Source: Flavobacteriales bacterium (GTDB taxonomy: Bacteria; Bacteroidota; Bacteroidia; Flavobacteriales_F; PHOS-HE28). From it: DNA of 64,000 nt. The first letter of the stretch is position 1. Each line of letters opens with the position of its first letter. A program made the translations under genes and the position numbers. The stretch is from assembly GCA_016719225.1 (NCBI GenBank), contig JADKAN010000002.1:434001-498000 (forward strand), written 5' to 3'. Below, one piece after another: positions 18,356 through 26,802 of this stretch. The notes under the pieces were generated by a model. That model was not told the origin of the DNA, searched no databases, and saw only the letters and a program-made list of their open reading frames with translations.

Positions 18356-20848
18356 TTACTCCCCGCCGCCGTCGTCCCCGCCACTGCGGCCGGGTACAGT
18401 TCGTTCCGTTGGGCCTGTTGATCTCTTCCGGAACAGTTGCGTGTCCTGTTTCCCGAACCGCCAAGAAGCATTGATGCGGAACTCGCGTCCTCCCCAACTG
18501 CGGAAGCCTTCCTGCTGGAACGATGGCGTTTCGTACATCGAGCCCCATCCGCGTGAATCGAAGATGTTGTTCGCACTGGCGGTCATGAAAAAGCGCTTGC
18601 TGAACTGCTTGCGTAATGAAATGTCCATCGAATAGCGCTCAAGTGTATGACCTTGCGGAATGATCGATGGACCGTCGTAATCCCCGTTGACTTGTAGCGT
18701 GAAGTCCTTCGGCAATTTCTGGGAAAGATTCGCTTTGCCATCGAAACTCACACCGGTGTTCAGATAGTCCGTACCGCCTTGGGAAAGGCCGATCTGTGTC
18801 CACTGCACATTGCCGTTCAACGTTACCTCCGAACCTTTCCATAAAGTAAGCTTCACGGTGTTCTCCCAGCCGAAGCCTTGGTTCTGTTCCCCGTTCACGA
18901 ACGTGGTCACCAGGATGTTGGGGTCGCTCGCCAAAGGCGAGGTATAGCTGGTGATCACGTCGGTGGTGAAGCGCCCGTAGACCGAGGAGAGCCAGTTACC
19001 CTTTTCCCCGAAAGGCAGCAAGTGGTTCACTTCTGCGATGGTGCTCAGTTCAGGACGCAGGACGGGGTTCCCGATGCGATAACTGCGCGCATCCGTACTC
19101 ATGATGAAGGGCATCAGCTGGTAAAAGTTGGGCCTGTCCACCTTGCGCGAAACGTTCACTTGAAGTTCGCGCTGCAGTGCTCCATCTTCCGCATCCCACT
19201 TCCGGCTCAGGTACACAGCGGGGAACAGGATCCGCCCGATGTCCTTCGTGCCGTCCGGATACCGGTAACTGAAATCGATATTCTTGTCGGCGCGCTTTGC
19301 ATCCATCATGTTCTGCTCCACGCGCAAGCCGCTCTGCATGCTCCAGTGGCTGGAAAGCTTGGTGCTCCAATTCACATATCCAGCGTTCACCCAAGTGTCG
19401 ATGTTGAAGGCATTGCTCAATCCGGTATCGCGAACGGCGCTAGAAAGCGTATCGTTCCCGTAGGTGACATCCATGTTCGAACTGCTTTGATCGTAGTTCG
19501 ATTTGAAGCCCCATTCCAGTTTGCGGCCGTCCGCATAGGGGTCGGCAACATCCAACTGCCATGTCCACTCTTGGTCATCCCCTTTGGAATCGCGGTTCTG
19601 GAAACTAGTGCCGGGCAAAATACCGTCACCGCCTTGGTTGAACTGTTGCGTCCGTGCGGGAGAGGTGCGGTCGCCAAGATTGAAGGTGAGGTCCGTGCTC
19701 CATTCCTTGCCGGGCTTCGTGGTGGTACGTTTGAACCCGGCCCGGGAGGTGAGATTCGTGTACCTCCCATCACTGGTATTATGCTGCGTTCCGCTACCGA
19801 TCACGTTGCTCGCGGCGTCCGTGCTGGTGTAGGTCTGGTCCTCCAAGCTCGTGCGTGTGCCGATGTTCACGCTTTGCGAAAGACTGATGGTATTGCGGTT
19901 GCTCAGTTGGTAGTCCCAGCCCAAGCGCGCGTTCTGTCGCAGGTGATCATTGCTTCCCGTGGCGTTCTGGCGGAAATAGCCCGTAGGCAGACCGTCGGCC
20001 AGGTCTGTGCGGTAATTGTAGCTGGTGCCCGGCGGCGCACCGTGCCCGAAGCCGAGGCTGAGGTTGAAGTTGCTCTTTCCTTGGCGCATCATCAGGCTCC
20101 CGTTCGCGTTGTACCGCTGGTTGGTTCCTACTCCGAGCTGCACCTGTCCGTTATAACCGGGCTTGGTATCCTTCTTCAGCACCACGTTCACAATACCGCC
20201 GGTGGAGCTGGCATCAAAGATCACGCTGGGGTTGGTGATCACTTCCACCCGTTCGATATCGCTCGCTGGGATCTGGTCCAGGGTCATCGTGGTGGGCCTG
20301 CCATCCACGAAGACGGTGGGGCTTTTTCCACGCATGGCAACGTTCCCTTCCGCATCCACGCTAAGGCCGGGTATGTTTTTCATCACGTCCGTGGCATCGC
20401 CCCCGGCCACGCTGATATCCTTCTCCACATTGTACACGCGGCGATCCACTTGCAGCACCTGCGTAGCGCGTTCCTTGGTGATCTCCGCGGCTTTTAGCAC
20501 CAAGGCGTCCGCCTCCATGCGCAGGTTCCCAAGATCCTGTTCAGGCATGCCCATGGAAAGCGTGAAGTCCTTCTCCAACGTGGCGTAGCCCATGCCCGCT
20601 ATTTTGAGGTGCAGCTTCCGTAGCGGCAGCTTGGGAATGTCGAACTCACCGTTCTCCTGCACTAAAGCGCCACCGACCACGCTGTCTCCGAGAAGTACGC
20701 TGGCGGTGGCGAAGGCAACAGGCTTCTTATCCGCGTCCAACACTCGGCCATATGCCCGACCTATCGCCATGCCGTTACCGGAGGGGCGCTGCGCGAATGC
20801 GGATAACGATGAAACCGATAAAAAGAGCAGTACGATGCGGAGATCCAT
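18356..20848 (-). CDS. TonB-dependent receptor, outer membrane beta-barrel family
   Basis: An 830-residue outer-membrane protein: signal peptide (to SAFAQ), a carboxypeptidase-regulatory-like beta-sandwich domain (GRVLDADKKPVAFATAS, residues about 30-115), a plug (KNIPGLSVDAEGNVAMRGKS, then VFVDGRPTTMTLDQIP) and a barrel of the OMP_b-brl_3 type, which closes with FRINASWRFGK. The last 30 residues are a charged, Gly-rich tail. Members are usually peptide, siderophore or polymer receptors, but no partner gene such as SusD lies next to it and the substrate is unknown. A perfect TAnnTTTG promoter box lies 9 nt upstream of the ATG. Confidence 0.88.
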   Translation of the reverse strand: MDLRIVLLFLSVSSLSAFAQRPSGNGMAIGRAYGRVLDADKKPVAFATASVLLGDSVVGGALVQENGEFDIPKLPLRKLHLKIAGMGYATLEKDFTLSMGMPEQDLGNLRMEADALVLKAAEITKERATQVLQVDRRVYNVEKDISVAGGDATDVMKNIPGLSVDAEGNVAMRGKSPTVFVDGRPTTMTLDQIPASDIERVEVITNPSVIFDASSTGGIVNVVLKKDTKPGYNGQVQLGVGTNQRYNANGSLMMRQGKSNFNLSLGFGHGAPPGTSYNYRTDLADGLPTGYFRQNATGSNDHLRQNARLGWDYQLSNRNTISLSQSVNIGTRTSLEDQTYTSTDAASNVIGSGTQHNTSDGRYTNLTSRAGFKRTTTKPGKEWSTDLTFNLGDRTSPARTQQFNQGGDGILPGTSFQNRDSKGDDQEWTWQLDVADPYADGRKLEWGFKSNYDQSSSNMDVTYGNDTLSSAVRDTGLSNAFNIDTWVNAGYVNWSTKLSSHWSMQSGLRVEQNMMDAKRADKNIDFSYRYPDGTKDIGRILFPAVYLSRKWDAEDGALQRELQVNVSRKVDRPNFYQLMPFIMSTDARSYRIGNPVLRPELSTIAEVNHLLPFGEKGNWLSSVYGRFTTDVITSYTSPLASDPNILVTTFVNGEQNQGFGWENTVKLTLWKGSEVTLNGNVQWTQIGLSQGGTDYLNTGVSFDGKANLSQKLPKDFTLQVNGDYDGPSIIPQGHTLERYSMDISLRKQFSKRFFMTASANNIFDSRGWGSMYETPSFQQEGFRSWGGREFRINASWRFGKQDTQLFRKRSTGPTERTVPGRSGGDDGGGE

Positions 20849-20856
20849 GAGGAGTG

Positions 20857-20864
20857 CAAAGGTA
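20857..20864 (-). promoter_or_regulatory. Promoter -7 box of the TonB receptor gene
   Basis: The minus strand reads TACCTTTG, a full match to the Bacteroidota -7 consensus TAnnTTTG, 9 nt from the ATG at 20848. No clear TTG -33 box lies at the usual distance. Confidence 0.65.
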
Positions 20865-20939
20865 CCGGGTGACGTCAGGGTACTTTCTGAAGAAATTCAA
20901 ATAGGAGGCAAGTGAACGGCACGCCTCTCAACAAAAGGA

Positions 20940-20966
20940 AAGCCCCCTGATCGCTCAGGGGGCTTT
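20940..20966 (-). terminator. Rho-independent terminator after the RRM gene
   Basis: A perfect 11-bp stem (AAGCCCCCTGA at 20940-20950, TCAGGGGGCTT at 20955-20965) with a 4-nt loop. On the minus strand it is followed by a T-rich run (TTTCCTTTTG). It lies 22 bases beyond the stop of the gene at 20988. Confidence 0.88.
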
Positions 20967-20987
20967 CAAACGAAGAATGTTCTGCTC

Positions 20988-21413
20988 TTAATACTCGTCG
21001 CGACGGTATCCGCCACGATCTCCACGGTCACCACCGCGGTCGTTACCACCGCGATCATTGCCACCACGGTATCCCCCGCGATCGCCACCACCTCCACCGC
21101 TGCCGCCACGGTATCCTCCGCCGCCGCCGCCATTTCCGCCGCGGAAGCCGCCACGGTCACCTGCGCCCTCAGTGCGGGGGCGGGCTTCGTTCACAACGAG
21201 GTCACGGCCATGGAAAGCCTTCCCGTTGGTACCTTCGATAGCGGCACGTCCGCCGTCGTCGTCGGCCATTTCCACAAAACCGAAGCCACGGCTCCTGTTA
21301 GTGGCCTTGTCCATGATGATCTTGGCCGAGGTCACTTCGCCGAAAGCCGCAAAAAGCTCTTGGAGGTCCTGGTCTTGTGCGGAGTACGCAATGTTGGCGA
21401 CGTAAATGTTCAT
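20988..21413 (-). CDS. Glycine-rich RNA-binding protein (single RRM)
   Basis: A 141-residue protein. Residues 1-80 form one RNA recognition motif with RNP2 (IYVANI) and RNP1 (RGFGFVEM). The rest is a low-complexity tail rich in Gly, Arg, Tyr and Asp, with many RGG and YRGG units. Similar small RRM proteins are common in Bacteroidota and cyanobacteria, where some respond to cold; here RNA binding is safe to state and the target is not. The ATG at 21413 starts exactly at the RRM. The gene has its own terminator and appears monocistronic. Confidence 0.95.
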   Translation of the reverse strand: MNIYVANIAYSAQDQDLQELFAAFGEVTSAKIIMDKATNRSRGFGFVEMADDDGGRAAIEGTNGKAFHGRDLVVNEARPRTEGAGDRGGFRGGNGGGGGGYRGGSGGGGGDRGGYRGGNDRGGNDRGGDRGDRGGYRRDEY

Positions 21414-21591
21414 GAGGTCTACTACTGAGTGAGTGTTTTGAGGTTTAAGCCTGCCTCCGGTGGATTCTCGCCAAAGAACCCCTCGGGCCAAAGCGGGGCG
21501 AAATTAGCAGGATTCAGTGATCGGTCAAGCATTCCTGAAAATTTTCCATGGGTCAGGACGCTTGTCAGGAACGTCGCGACACCCGCTAACG

Positions 21592-21599
21592 TACCTTTG
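21592..21599 (+). promoter_or_regulatory. Promoter -7 box and RBS of the desaturase gene
   Basis: TACCTTTG at 21592-21599 matches TAnnTTTG exactly. AAGGAG at 21613-21618 is a clear Shine-Dalgarno sequence 9 nt before the ATG at 21628, unusual here since most genes in the window lack one. Confidence 0.7.
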
Positions 21600-21627
21600 T
21601 CCTCCCTTTTTTAAGGAGCATTCCTAT

Positions 21628-22701
21628 ATGACCCAGACCACTTTCGCCAAGACGCCTCCTGTCTTTTTTCAACGTTTACGGGAAGTAACCGAAGCCTACT
21701 TCAAGGAGAATAACCTGCGCAAGACCGGGGACGCACGCCTTTACTGGAAGACCGCCATTCTGCTCACAGCCCTGGTGGGTCTTTACGTGCTACTTGTCTT
21801 TTTCACGCCTGCATCCGTTTGGATCTCCCTTTCGCTGTGTGCGTTATTGGGCTTGGTCGTGGCCAGCGTGGGCTTCAATGTGATGCACGATGGTGCACAC
21901 GGAAGCTACAGCCGCCGGAAATGGGTGAACGAAGTGATGGGCCATTCCTTGAACCTGTTGGGTGGCAGCGTCCATTTCTGGAAGCTGAAGCACAACGTGA
22001 ACCACCACACCTTCACCAACGTCGAGGGTATGGACGACGACATCGACATCAAGCCTTGGGTGCGTGTCCACGAAGGGCAACCGCGATACTGGTTCCACCG
22101 CTTCCAGCATATCTATGGATTGTTCCTCTATGGGCTCACCTATTTGTTCTGGATCAGCTACAACGACCTGAAGAAGTACATCACCGGTAAGATCGCGGAC
22201 AATACCCGCATGAAACCGATGGACCTGAAGGAGCATATCATTTTCTGGGTCACCAAGGTGTTCTACGTGTCCGTTTTCCTGGTGGTGCCGATGTTTTTCG
22301 CAGGAGTGGTTCCCACACTGGTGGGCTACGGGGTGATGGTGTTCGTAACGGGCGTCTTCATCGCCGTGGTGTTCCAGTTGGCCCACGTCGTGGAACACGC
22401 TGAGTTCGTGGATCCGGTTATGGACGGCTCGAACATCGAGAGCGAATGGGCCATCCACCAGGTTGCCACCACCGCCAACTTCGCCACGCGTAACAAGATG
22501 TGGAATTGGCTGTTCGGCGGATTGAATTTCCAAGTGGAACACCATCTCTTCCCGAAGATCAGCCACGTGCACTACCCCGAGTTGAACAAGCGCCTGAAGC
22601 AGGTATGTGCTGAATTCAACATCAACTACCGCGAGTTCCCCACATTCCGCAGTGCGCTGTGGTCACACTTGGTATACCTCCGGCAGGTAGGTATGGCCTG
22701 A
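21628..22701 (+). CDS. Membrane fatty acid desaturase (acyl-lipid/acyl-CoA type)
   Basis: A 357-residue membrane di-iron desaturase. The three histidine boxes are HDGAH (residues 87-91), HNVNHH (122-127) and QVEHH (302-306); the last, with Gln before the pair, is typical of front-end and linoleoyl-CoA-type desaturases. Hydrophobic segments lie at about residues 42-80 and 205-260. It would introduce a cis double bond into membrane acyl chains with an external electron donor; no cytochrome b5 domain is fused. A good Shine-Dalgarno sequence and a consensus -7 box precede it. It stands alone between divergent and convergent neighbours. Confidence 0.93.
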   Translation: MTQTTFAKTPPVFFQRLREVTEAYFKENNLRKTGDARLYWKTAILLTALVGLYVLLVFFTPASVWISLSLCALLGLVVASVGFNVMHDGAHGSYSRRKWVNEVMGHSLNLLGGSVHFWKLKHNVNHHTFTNVEGMDDDIDIKPWVRVHEGQPRYWFHRFQHIYGLFLYGLTYLFWISYNDLKKYITGKIADNTRMKPMDLKEHIIFWVTKVFYVSVFLVVPMFFAGVVPTLVGYGVMVFVTGVFIAVVFQLAHVVEHAEFVDPVMDGSNIESEWAIHQVATTANFATRNKMWNWLFGGLNFQVEHHLFPKISHVHYPELNKRLKQVCAEFNINYREFPTFRSALWSHLVYLRQVGMA

Positions 22702-22749
22702 GGAACGGTTTAGGACGAATAGCGGCCGTTTTTGACGGGGACGGCTTGA

Positions 22750-24843
22750 TCAGTGGATCAACCGGAACGCTGAGGTAGTACCAGTGGCGGTTGTTACGAC
22801 GAGGATGTAAGTTCCGGGAACCAAGTCGTTCGGCAGGTCGATCCGGTGATGATCTCCTTTCCCTTGGAAAGACCCGGCTTGAAGAATGGTTCGCCCCAGC
22901 GGATCCATTAGCTTCACCAGCAGTGGTGATCCCGTTAACGTGTGGAACGTGATGGCGGTGGCAAAAGGATTTGGATAAGGGGCTTCGATATCCGCTGTTC
23001 CCAACTGTGCTACTGCAGAGGGAAGGCAATTACTGGAACCGGGTAGGTTGGCATCCATCCACGCCCAACGCGCGTCCATGAAATCCTTCAGCTCCTGTAC
23101 TTCGCCCGCATAGGTTGCGGGCACAGGGACCGGGTTGGCCCAAACGGGCACGCCCAGTATGGGCCACACGGTGAAGTTCCGTTGCTGTGCACCGTCCAAG
23201 AGATCAGCTACCGAATCACAATAAGCTGAAACATAGTCGGGTGAAAGCACACTGTCACGCAGTTCGTTCCACCGGCAACGCACGGCGTCAACAAAAGCGC
23301 TGTCCTGCATCAACCTCCGCCACCAGAACGGGACTTGCACGGGTTGTTCCGGGCACACATCGCCGAACGCATAGGCCCAACCCCATGTAGAGTCGCCGAA
23401 GCAGTAATTGGCATTTCCCCATGCGATATCGTAATCCCATGCGGGCCCGTCGTGCAACTTGCCACCGTTGCTGTCCTTGTCCTTGTAGAGAAAACTGCTG
23501 AGCCGATAGCCGTCCACGTTCCGGCTCAATTCATTGATCAGGAACATGTCCACGAACGAAGCCTCCTCAGCGTAAGCGCGCCAGCCGGTCATGGGATCCG
23601 CGAAACCCGGGCCGGCCAAAGCGGTCTCAAAACTGTCCACATAAGCTTGGATGTAGGCTTTCTGCTCTGGGACCAGGTCTTCTGGCTTTGGGTAACGGTA
23701 CTCGAAATAGGTCTGCTGTCCATCCGCGCTCACTGCAGGAGCGTATGGGGAAACGAAGCCATTGTCCATTCCATCGAACCAGTCCACGCGTAGGATGTAG
23801 CCGCCGGTAAGGTCATCGCCAGCGATCTCGTCGGGGTTCAATTTGGCGATGTCCACGCGGTCGCCGTCCCTTTTGATCTCCTCCACCAAAGCATAAACTC
23901 CCAGGTATTCACCGTTCAGCACTACTTCCACATCGCGTTGGCGGGGCGCATAGTTCCCCATGGCGCGGGCCAAGTGATAGGTGAGCGTATTGTTCATCAG
24001 CGACTTGTCGAAATAGTTGGCCAAGAGTATCCAGTCACTTTCAGCGGGCATCCCGAGTATGGATGCATCGAGGTCTTCGCCAAAGATGTCTCGCAATTCC
24101 ACGCTGTACGATTTCTTTGGAGAGAGGTAGTTGGACGAATTGCCGCGTACACGGATGCCGATGACCCCATCGTAGTTGTTGAACGGATCACCAGGATGGT
24201 TCAGCGCGCCCACACCGTTATCCACGATTCCCATGGAAGCTGTGATCTTTTCATCCTCCGGAATGCTGGTGCCGTCGGTATTGATCAGCACGATGGGCAG
24301 GTCTGAGGAGACAAAGCTGAATGGAATTGCGGGTTGGTCGCCGAAGGTGAGCGCCCAAGCGATCACTGTGCCGCTGTTCACACCGGGTATCGTGTCCAGC
24401 ACACTTAAGCGCCATTCGCCGTTGCCGTCCTGCCCATTATTTATAGTGCCCAGGTCCTGCTGTGGCTTATAGGTGCCGGAAAATGGTGGAATGCCTTGGG
24501 TGATCGGCAAAACCGCATCCTGTCTGAAGCATGTGTTCGCGTAGCTGTTGTTCGGGCCGCCTTGTGCTGCCGCCAGCAGCACAGTGGTCCCGTCCGGAGC
24601 GACCAATGCGATCTTCAGTTCACCAATCCATTCATGCTGGATCGTAAAGCAAACCTGTTCCAGTCCGAGATCCAGGGCGTTCAAGGGCGTGGTAAGCCCC
24701 ATGATCTCCAATGGTATTTCCAGCGTGTCACCATTGTCCGGAATAGGGGCACTGTTGCCATCGAAGATCTGCGCCGAAACGGCTCCGGTAACACAGCACA
24801 AGGTGATCGAAGCAAAGCTCAAGCCAAGGAAGGAAGTGGCCAT
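22750..24843 (-). CDS. CotH kinase family protein with P domain and T9SS sorting domain
   Basis: A 697-residue secreted protein: signal peptide (to GAVSAQ), an N-terminal proprotein-convertase-like P domain (about residues 25-165, with FTIQHEWIGELKIALVAPDG and GEWRLSVLDTIPG), a CotH domain (about 175-610, with RGNSSNYLSPKKSYSVELRD, then DRVDIAKLN and HDGPAWDYDIAWGN), and a type A sorting domain (APYPNPFATAI to the end). CotH proteins are protein kinases in spore coats; in secreted bacterial forms the activity is mostly untested. The conserved DYD-type metal-binding region (WDYDIAWG) is intact. T9SS export suggests the cell surface or the medium. Confidence 0.88.
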   Translation of the reverse strand: MATSFLGLSFASITLCCVTGAVSAQIFDGNSAPIPDNGDTLEIPLEIMGLTTPLNALDLGLEQVCFTIQHEWIGELKIALVAPDGTTVLLAAAQGGPNNSYANTCFRQDAVLPITQGIPPFSGTYKPQQDLGTINNGQDGNGEWRLSVLDTIPGVNSGTVIAWALTFGDQPAIPFSFVSSDLPIVLINTDGTSIPEDEKITASMGIVDNGVGALNHPGDPFNNYDGVIGIRVRGNSSNYLSPKKSYSVELRDIFGEDLDASILGMPAESDWILLANYFDKSLMNNTLTYHLARAMGNYAPRQRDVEVVLNGEYLGVYALVEEIKRDGDRVDIAKLNPDEIAGDDLTGGYILRVDWFDGMDNGFVSPYAPAVSADGQQTYFEYRYPKPEDLVPEQKAYIQAYVDSFETALAGPGFADPMTGWRAYAEEASFVDMFLINELSRNVDGYRLSSFLYKDKDSNGGKLHDGPAWDYDIAWGNANYCFGDSTWGWAYAFGDVCPEQPVQVPFWWRRLMQDSAFVDAVRCRWNELRDSVLSPDYVSAYCDSVADLLDGAQQRNFTVWPILGVPVWANPVPVPATYAGEVQELKDFMDARWAWMDANLPGSSNCLPSAVAQLGTADIEAPYPNPFATAITFHTLTGSPLLVKLMDPLGRTILQAGSFQGKGDHHRIDLPNDLVPGTYILVVTTATGTTSAFRLIH

Positions 24844-24909
24844 TCAATAGGGGATACCGTAAAGATAGCGGCTTGCCATAGGGATGGCAGCGATCCGGAT
24901 GGTTCCCCG

Positions 24910-26511
24910 CTATTCCACCACCACTGGCATGTCCTTGGGATACTTCACCGAATAGGCGAAGCCGACCTTCTTCGTTTCCTTGGGTGCCAAGGTGAGCTTC
25001 CACGAGAGCATGCCGGACCCTTCATTGACCTCGGCACCGCCTTTTTCCTCCAGCTTCACTTCAATTTCGCTGCGCGGGCTTAAAGGATATTGGTCGTGTA
25101 TCTCCAATTCCACTGGCACGACTTTGGTATTGCGCACGGTGACGTCCCAACCAACGGAGAGCGTGCGTTTGCTGCCGATCACGGCCTTCTCATTGGTCAC
25201 TTTGCGCTTTACCCGTTCCACGGTAACGCCTTTATCGCGGCCAAGGGAAATATCCAAGGTGTCCTGCGGCTGGTCCAGGTCCAAGAAGCTCTTGCCTACA
25301 TAGGTGCCTTCGAAGAAGATATTGGCTTCACCAGGTAAAAGGTCCAGGTCCTCCCAGCCGGTGGTGCGGGCATAGAGGAATGCATCGCGGTCCAGTTTAG
25401 GCGTGCAGTAGTGTTTATAGGTGGCAGGAATAGTATGGTTGTTCACGCTCACGCTGTGTGCCACGCCATCGGCCGGAATGCTGAACGGCATGTCGATGCT
25501 GAATTCCATCGTGGTAGCGCGCTGGAGCACTGTATTGGGCACTTGTGTGATGGCCTGTATGGAAATGTCGCTCTCCTCCATGCTCTTCGCCATAGGGGCT
25601 CCGGCGGCTACCCGGCCCATACTCTGTACACGGTTATCGTAGCGATACGGCTGTGCCAATGTCCACGGATAGAGCTGGGGCATTACACCGCCCAGAGTAG
25701 GGTTTCCGCTGCTGAGCGCCAGTGCGATCTTGTTCCAATCCTCTCCGGTATTGTTCACCACCTGCGCCTTCATGGCCAGTTCAATGGGCTTCCCGGTGCC
25801 AGTGGCGCGCAGGTCGTAGGCGGGTGTCCAAGATGCATTGCCAACGAAATAACCAATAGTGAATGTGGCTGCGATGCCTGCGTCAGCTTCCAATTCCAGC
25901 ACCACCTCGCTGGTGGGGCGTGGTGCCATGCTTTGCTTCTGTTGGAGTTGTTGCCGCAGCTTCGAAAGCTCCTCGGCCAAGGTGCCAAGCTTTTCCGCCT
26001 GGGCCAATTGCCCGGCCTTCACCGCTTTCAAGCGTTCACGTACATAATCATTCACTGCTTGGAGCTGGTTGGCCGCCACACCGCTTTGTTGCCCGGCGAT
26101 CGCGGTGTTCTTCAGCAGTAACTGCTCTTCTTGGTCCCACACCCCTTTGGCATTGTTCTCGGTATTGTAGTCGTGCTCCTTTGCTTTTATGCGGGCCTGC
26201 AATTCCTCTACCTCAGCCTTGTTCGGGCTTTCCGTGAGGTAGTTGATGCGGTGCGCCACGGAGAGAATGCTGAATGCACCCTTTCCGGAGACCTGGATGC
26301 TTTGCGGGTCCATGTCTTGCGAGAGTCCGGTGAAGACCAATGTGCTGTTGCCGGCGGTCACTGAGGCTTTCGCAGTACGCTCCACCTGCGCGCCATTAAG
26401 GAAGACCTTGGCCGTTGAGATAGTGCTGGCCACGGGCTTTTCACCTTGGGCAAAGCCGGTTGTAGCAAGCAAGGCCAAGAATGGAAGGAAAAGGATGCGT
26501 CCGGTTCTCAT
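24910..26511 (-). CDS. MuiA-like protein (DUF4140/DUF4139)
   Basis: A 533-residue exported protein: signal peptide (to TTGFAQ), an N-terminal DUF4140-like domain (KVFLNGAQVERTAKASV and LVFTGLSQDMDPQSIQV), a coiled coil of about 100 residues rich in Gln, Glu and Lys, and a C-terminal DUF4139 beta domain (WTPAYDLRATG, then YPLSPRSEIEVKLEEKGGAEV). The family is called mucoidy inhibitor MuiA, but the biochemical function is unknown. The layout suggests a periplasmic protein with a central oligomerising helix. A near-consensus promoter box (TAGTTTCG) precedes it. Confidence 0.88.
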   Translation of the reverse strand: MRTGRILFLPFLALLATTGFAQGEKPVASTISTAKVFLNGAQVERTAKASVTAGNSTLVFTGLSQDMDPQSIQVSGKGAFSILSVAHRINYLTESPNKAEVEELQARIKAKEHDYNTENNAKGVWDQEEQLLLKNTAIAGQQSGVAANQLQAVNDYVRERLKAVKAGQLAQAEKLGTLAEELSKLRQQLQQKQSMAPRPTSEVVLELEADAGIAATFTIGYFVGNASWTPAYDLRATGTGKPIELAMKAQVVNNTGEDWNKIALALSSGNPTLGGVMPQLYPWTLAQPYRYDNRVQSMGRVAAGAPMAKSMEESDISIQAITQVPNTVLQRATTMEFSIDMPFSIPADGVAHSVSVNNHTIPATYKHYCTPKLDRDAFLYARTTGWEDLDLLPGEANIFFEGTYVGKSFLDLDQPQDTLDISLGRDKGVTVERVKRKVTNEKAVIGSKRTLSVGWDVTVRNTKVVPVELEIHDQYPLSPRSEIEVKLEEKGGAEVNEGSGMLSWKLTLAPKETKKVGFAYSVKYPKDMPVVVE

Positions 26512-26526
26512 GGTAGTGGAATTGTG

Positions 26527-26534
26527 CGAAACTA
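26527..26534 (-). promoter_or_regulatory. Candidate -7 box of the MuiA-like gene
   Basis: The minus strand reads TAGTTTCG, 7 of 8 positions of TAnnTTTG, 15 nt from the ATG at 26511. Confidence 0.4.
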
Positions 26535-26570
26535 GCCGCTTAATGATCGTGTTTCACTGCGGTACACGCG

Positions 26571-26606
26571 ATGCGGCCGGAAGTTCAATGCCGCAACCGG
26601 CCGCAT
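26571..26606. repeat. Perfect 10-bp inverted repeat in the 26512-26802 spacer
   Basis: ATGCGGCCGG (26571-26580) and CCGGCCGCAT (26597-26606) are exact reverse complements separated by 16 nt. It lies about 60 nt upstream of the MuiA-like start. It could be an operator or an RNA hairpin; there is no T run, so a terminator is less likely. The rest of this 291-bp spacer holds a promoter box, a terminator and nothing else recognised. Confidence 0.6.
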
Positions 26607-26743
26607 AGAATTCATGGTCCACATTAATGTATGGGTACCACGCTGTTCCTTGACCGTGGTTAGTCAAATAGGACTGGACTTGTCGCCGCGGATCCTTTCG
26701 CGATGTGTTCCGGTGATTCCAAGGGCGGGGATCCTATGAACAG

Positions 26744-26776
26744 AAAAGCCCGCCCCGGGATCCGGAGCGGGCTTTT
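26744..26776 (-). terminator. Terminator of the beta-helix/YWFDD operon
   Basis: AAAAGCCCGC (26744-26753) pairs perfectly with GCGGGCTTTT (26767-26776), with further partial pairing inside. It lies 26 bases beyond the stop of the gene at 26803 and ends on the minus strand in TTTTCTG. The A/T flanks make it work on either strand. Confidence 0.85.
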
Positions 26777-26802
26777 CATTGGTCGTTTCAGGCAACCGCT
26801 GC

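Noticed and set aside
18878..20497. 539-codon open frame on the plus strand opposite the TonB receptor
   Set aside because: The receptor on the other strand has a signal peptide, plug and barrel. The plus-strand frame has no domain and a shadow-like composition.
21050..21140. Regular short repeats suggesting a CRISPR or tandem array
   Set aside because: They are the codons of the Gly/Arg-rich tail of the RRM protein; the units are short and imperfect with no spacers.
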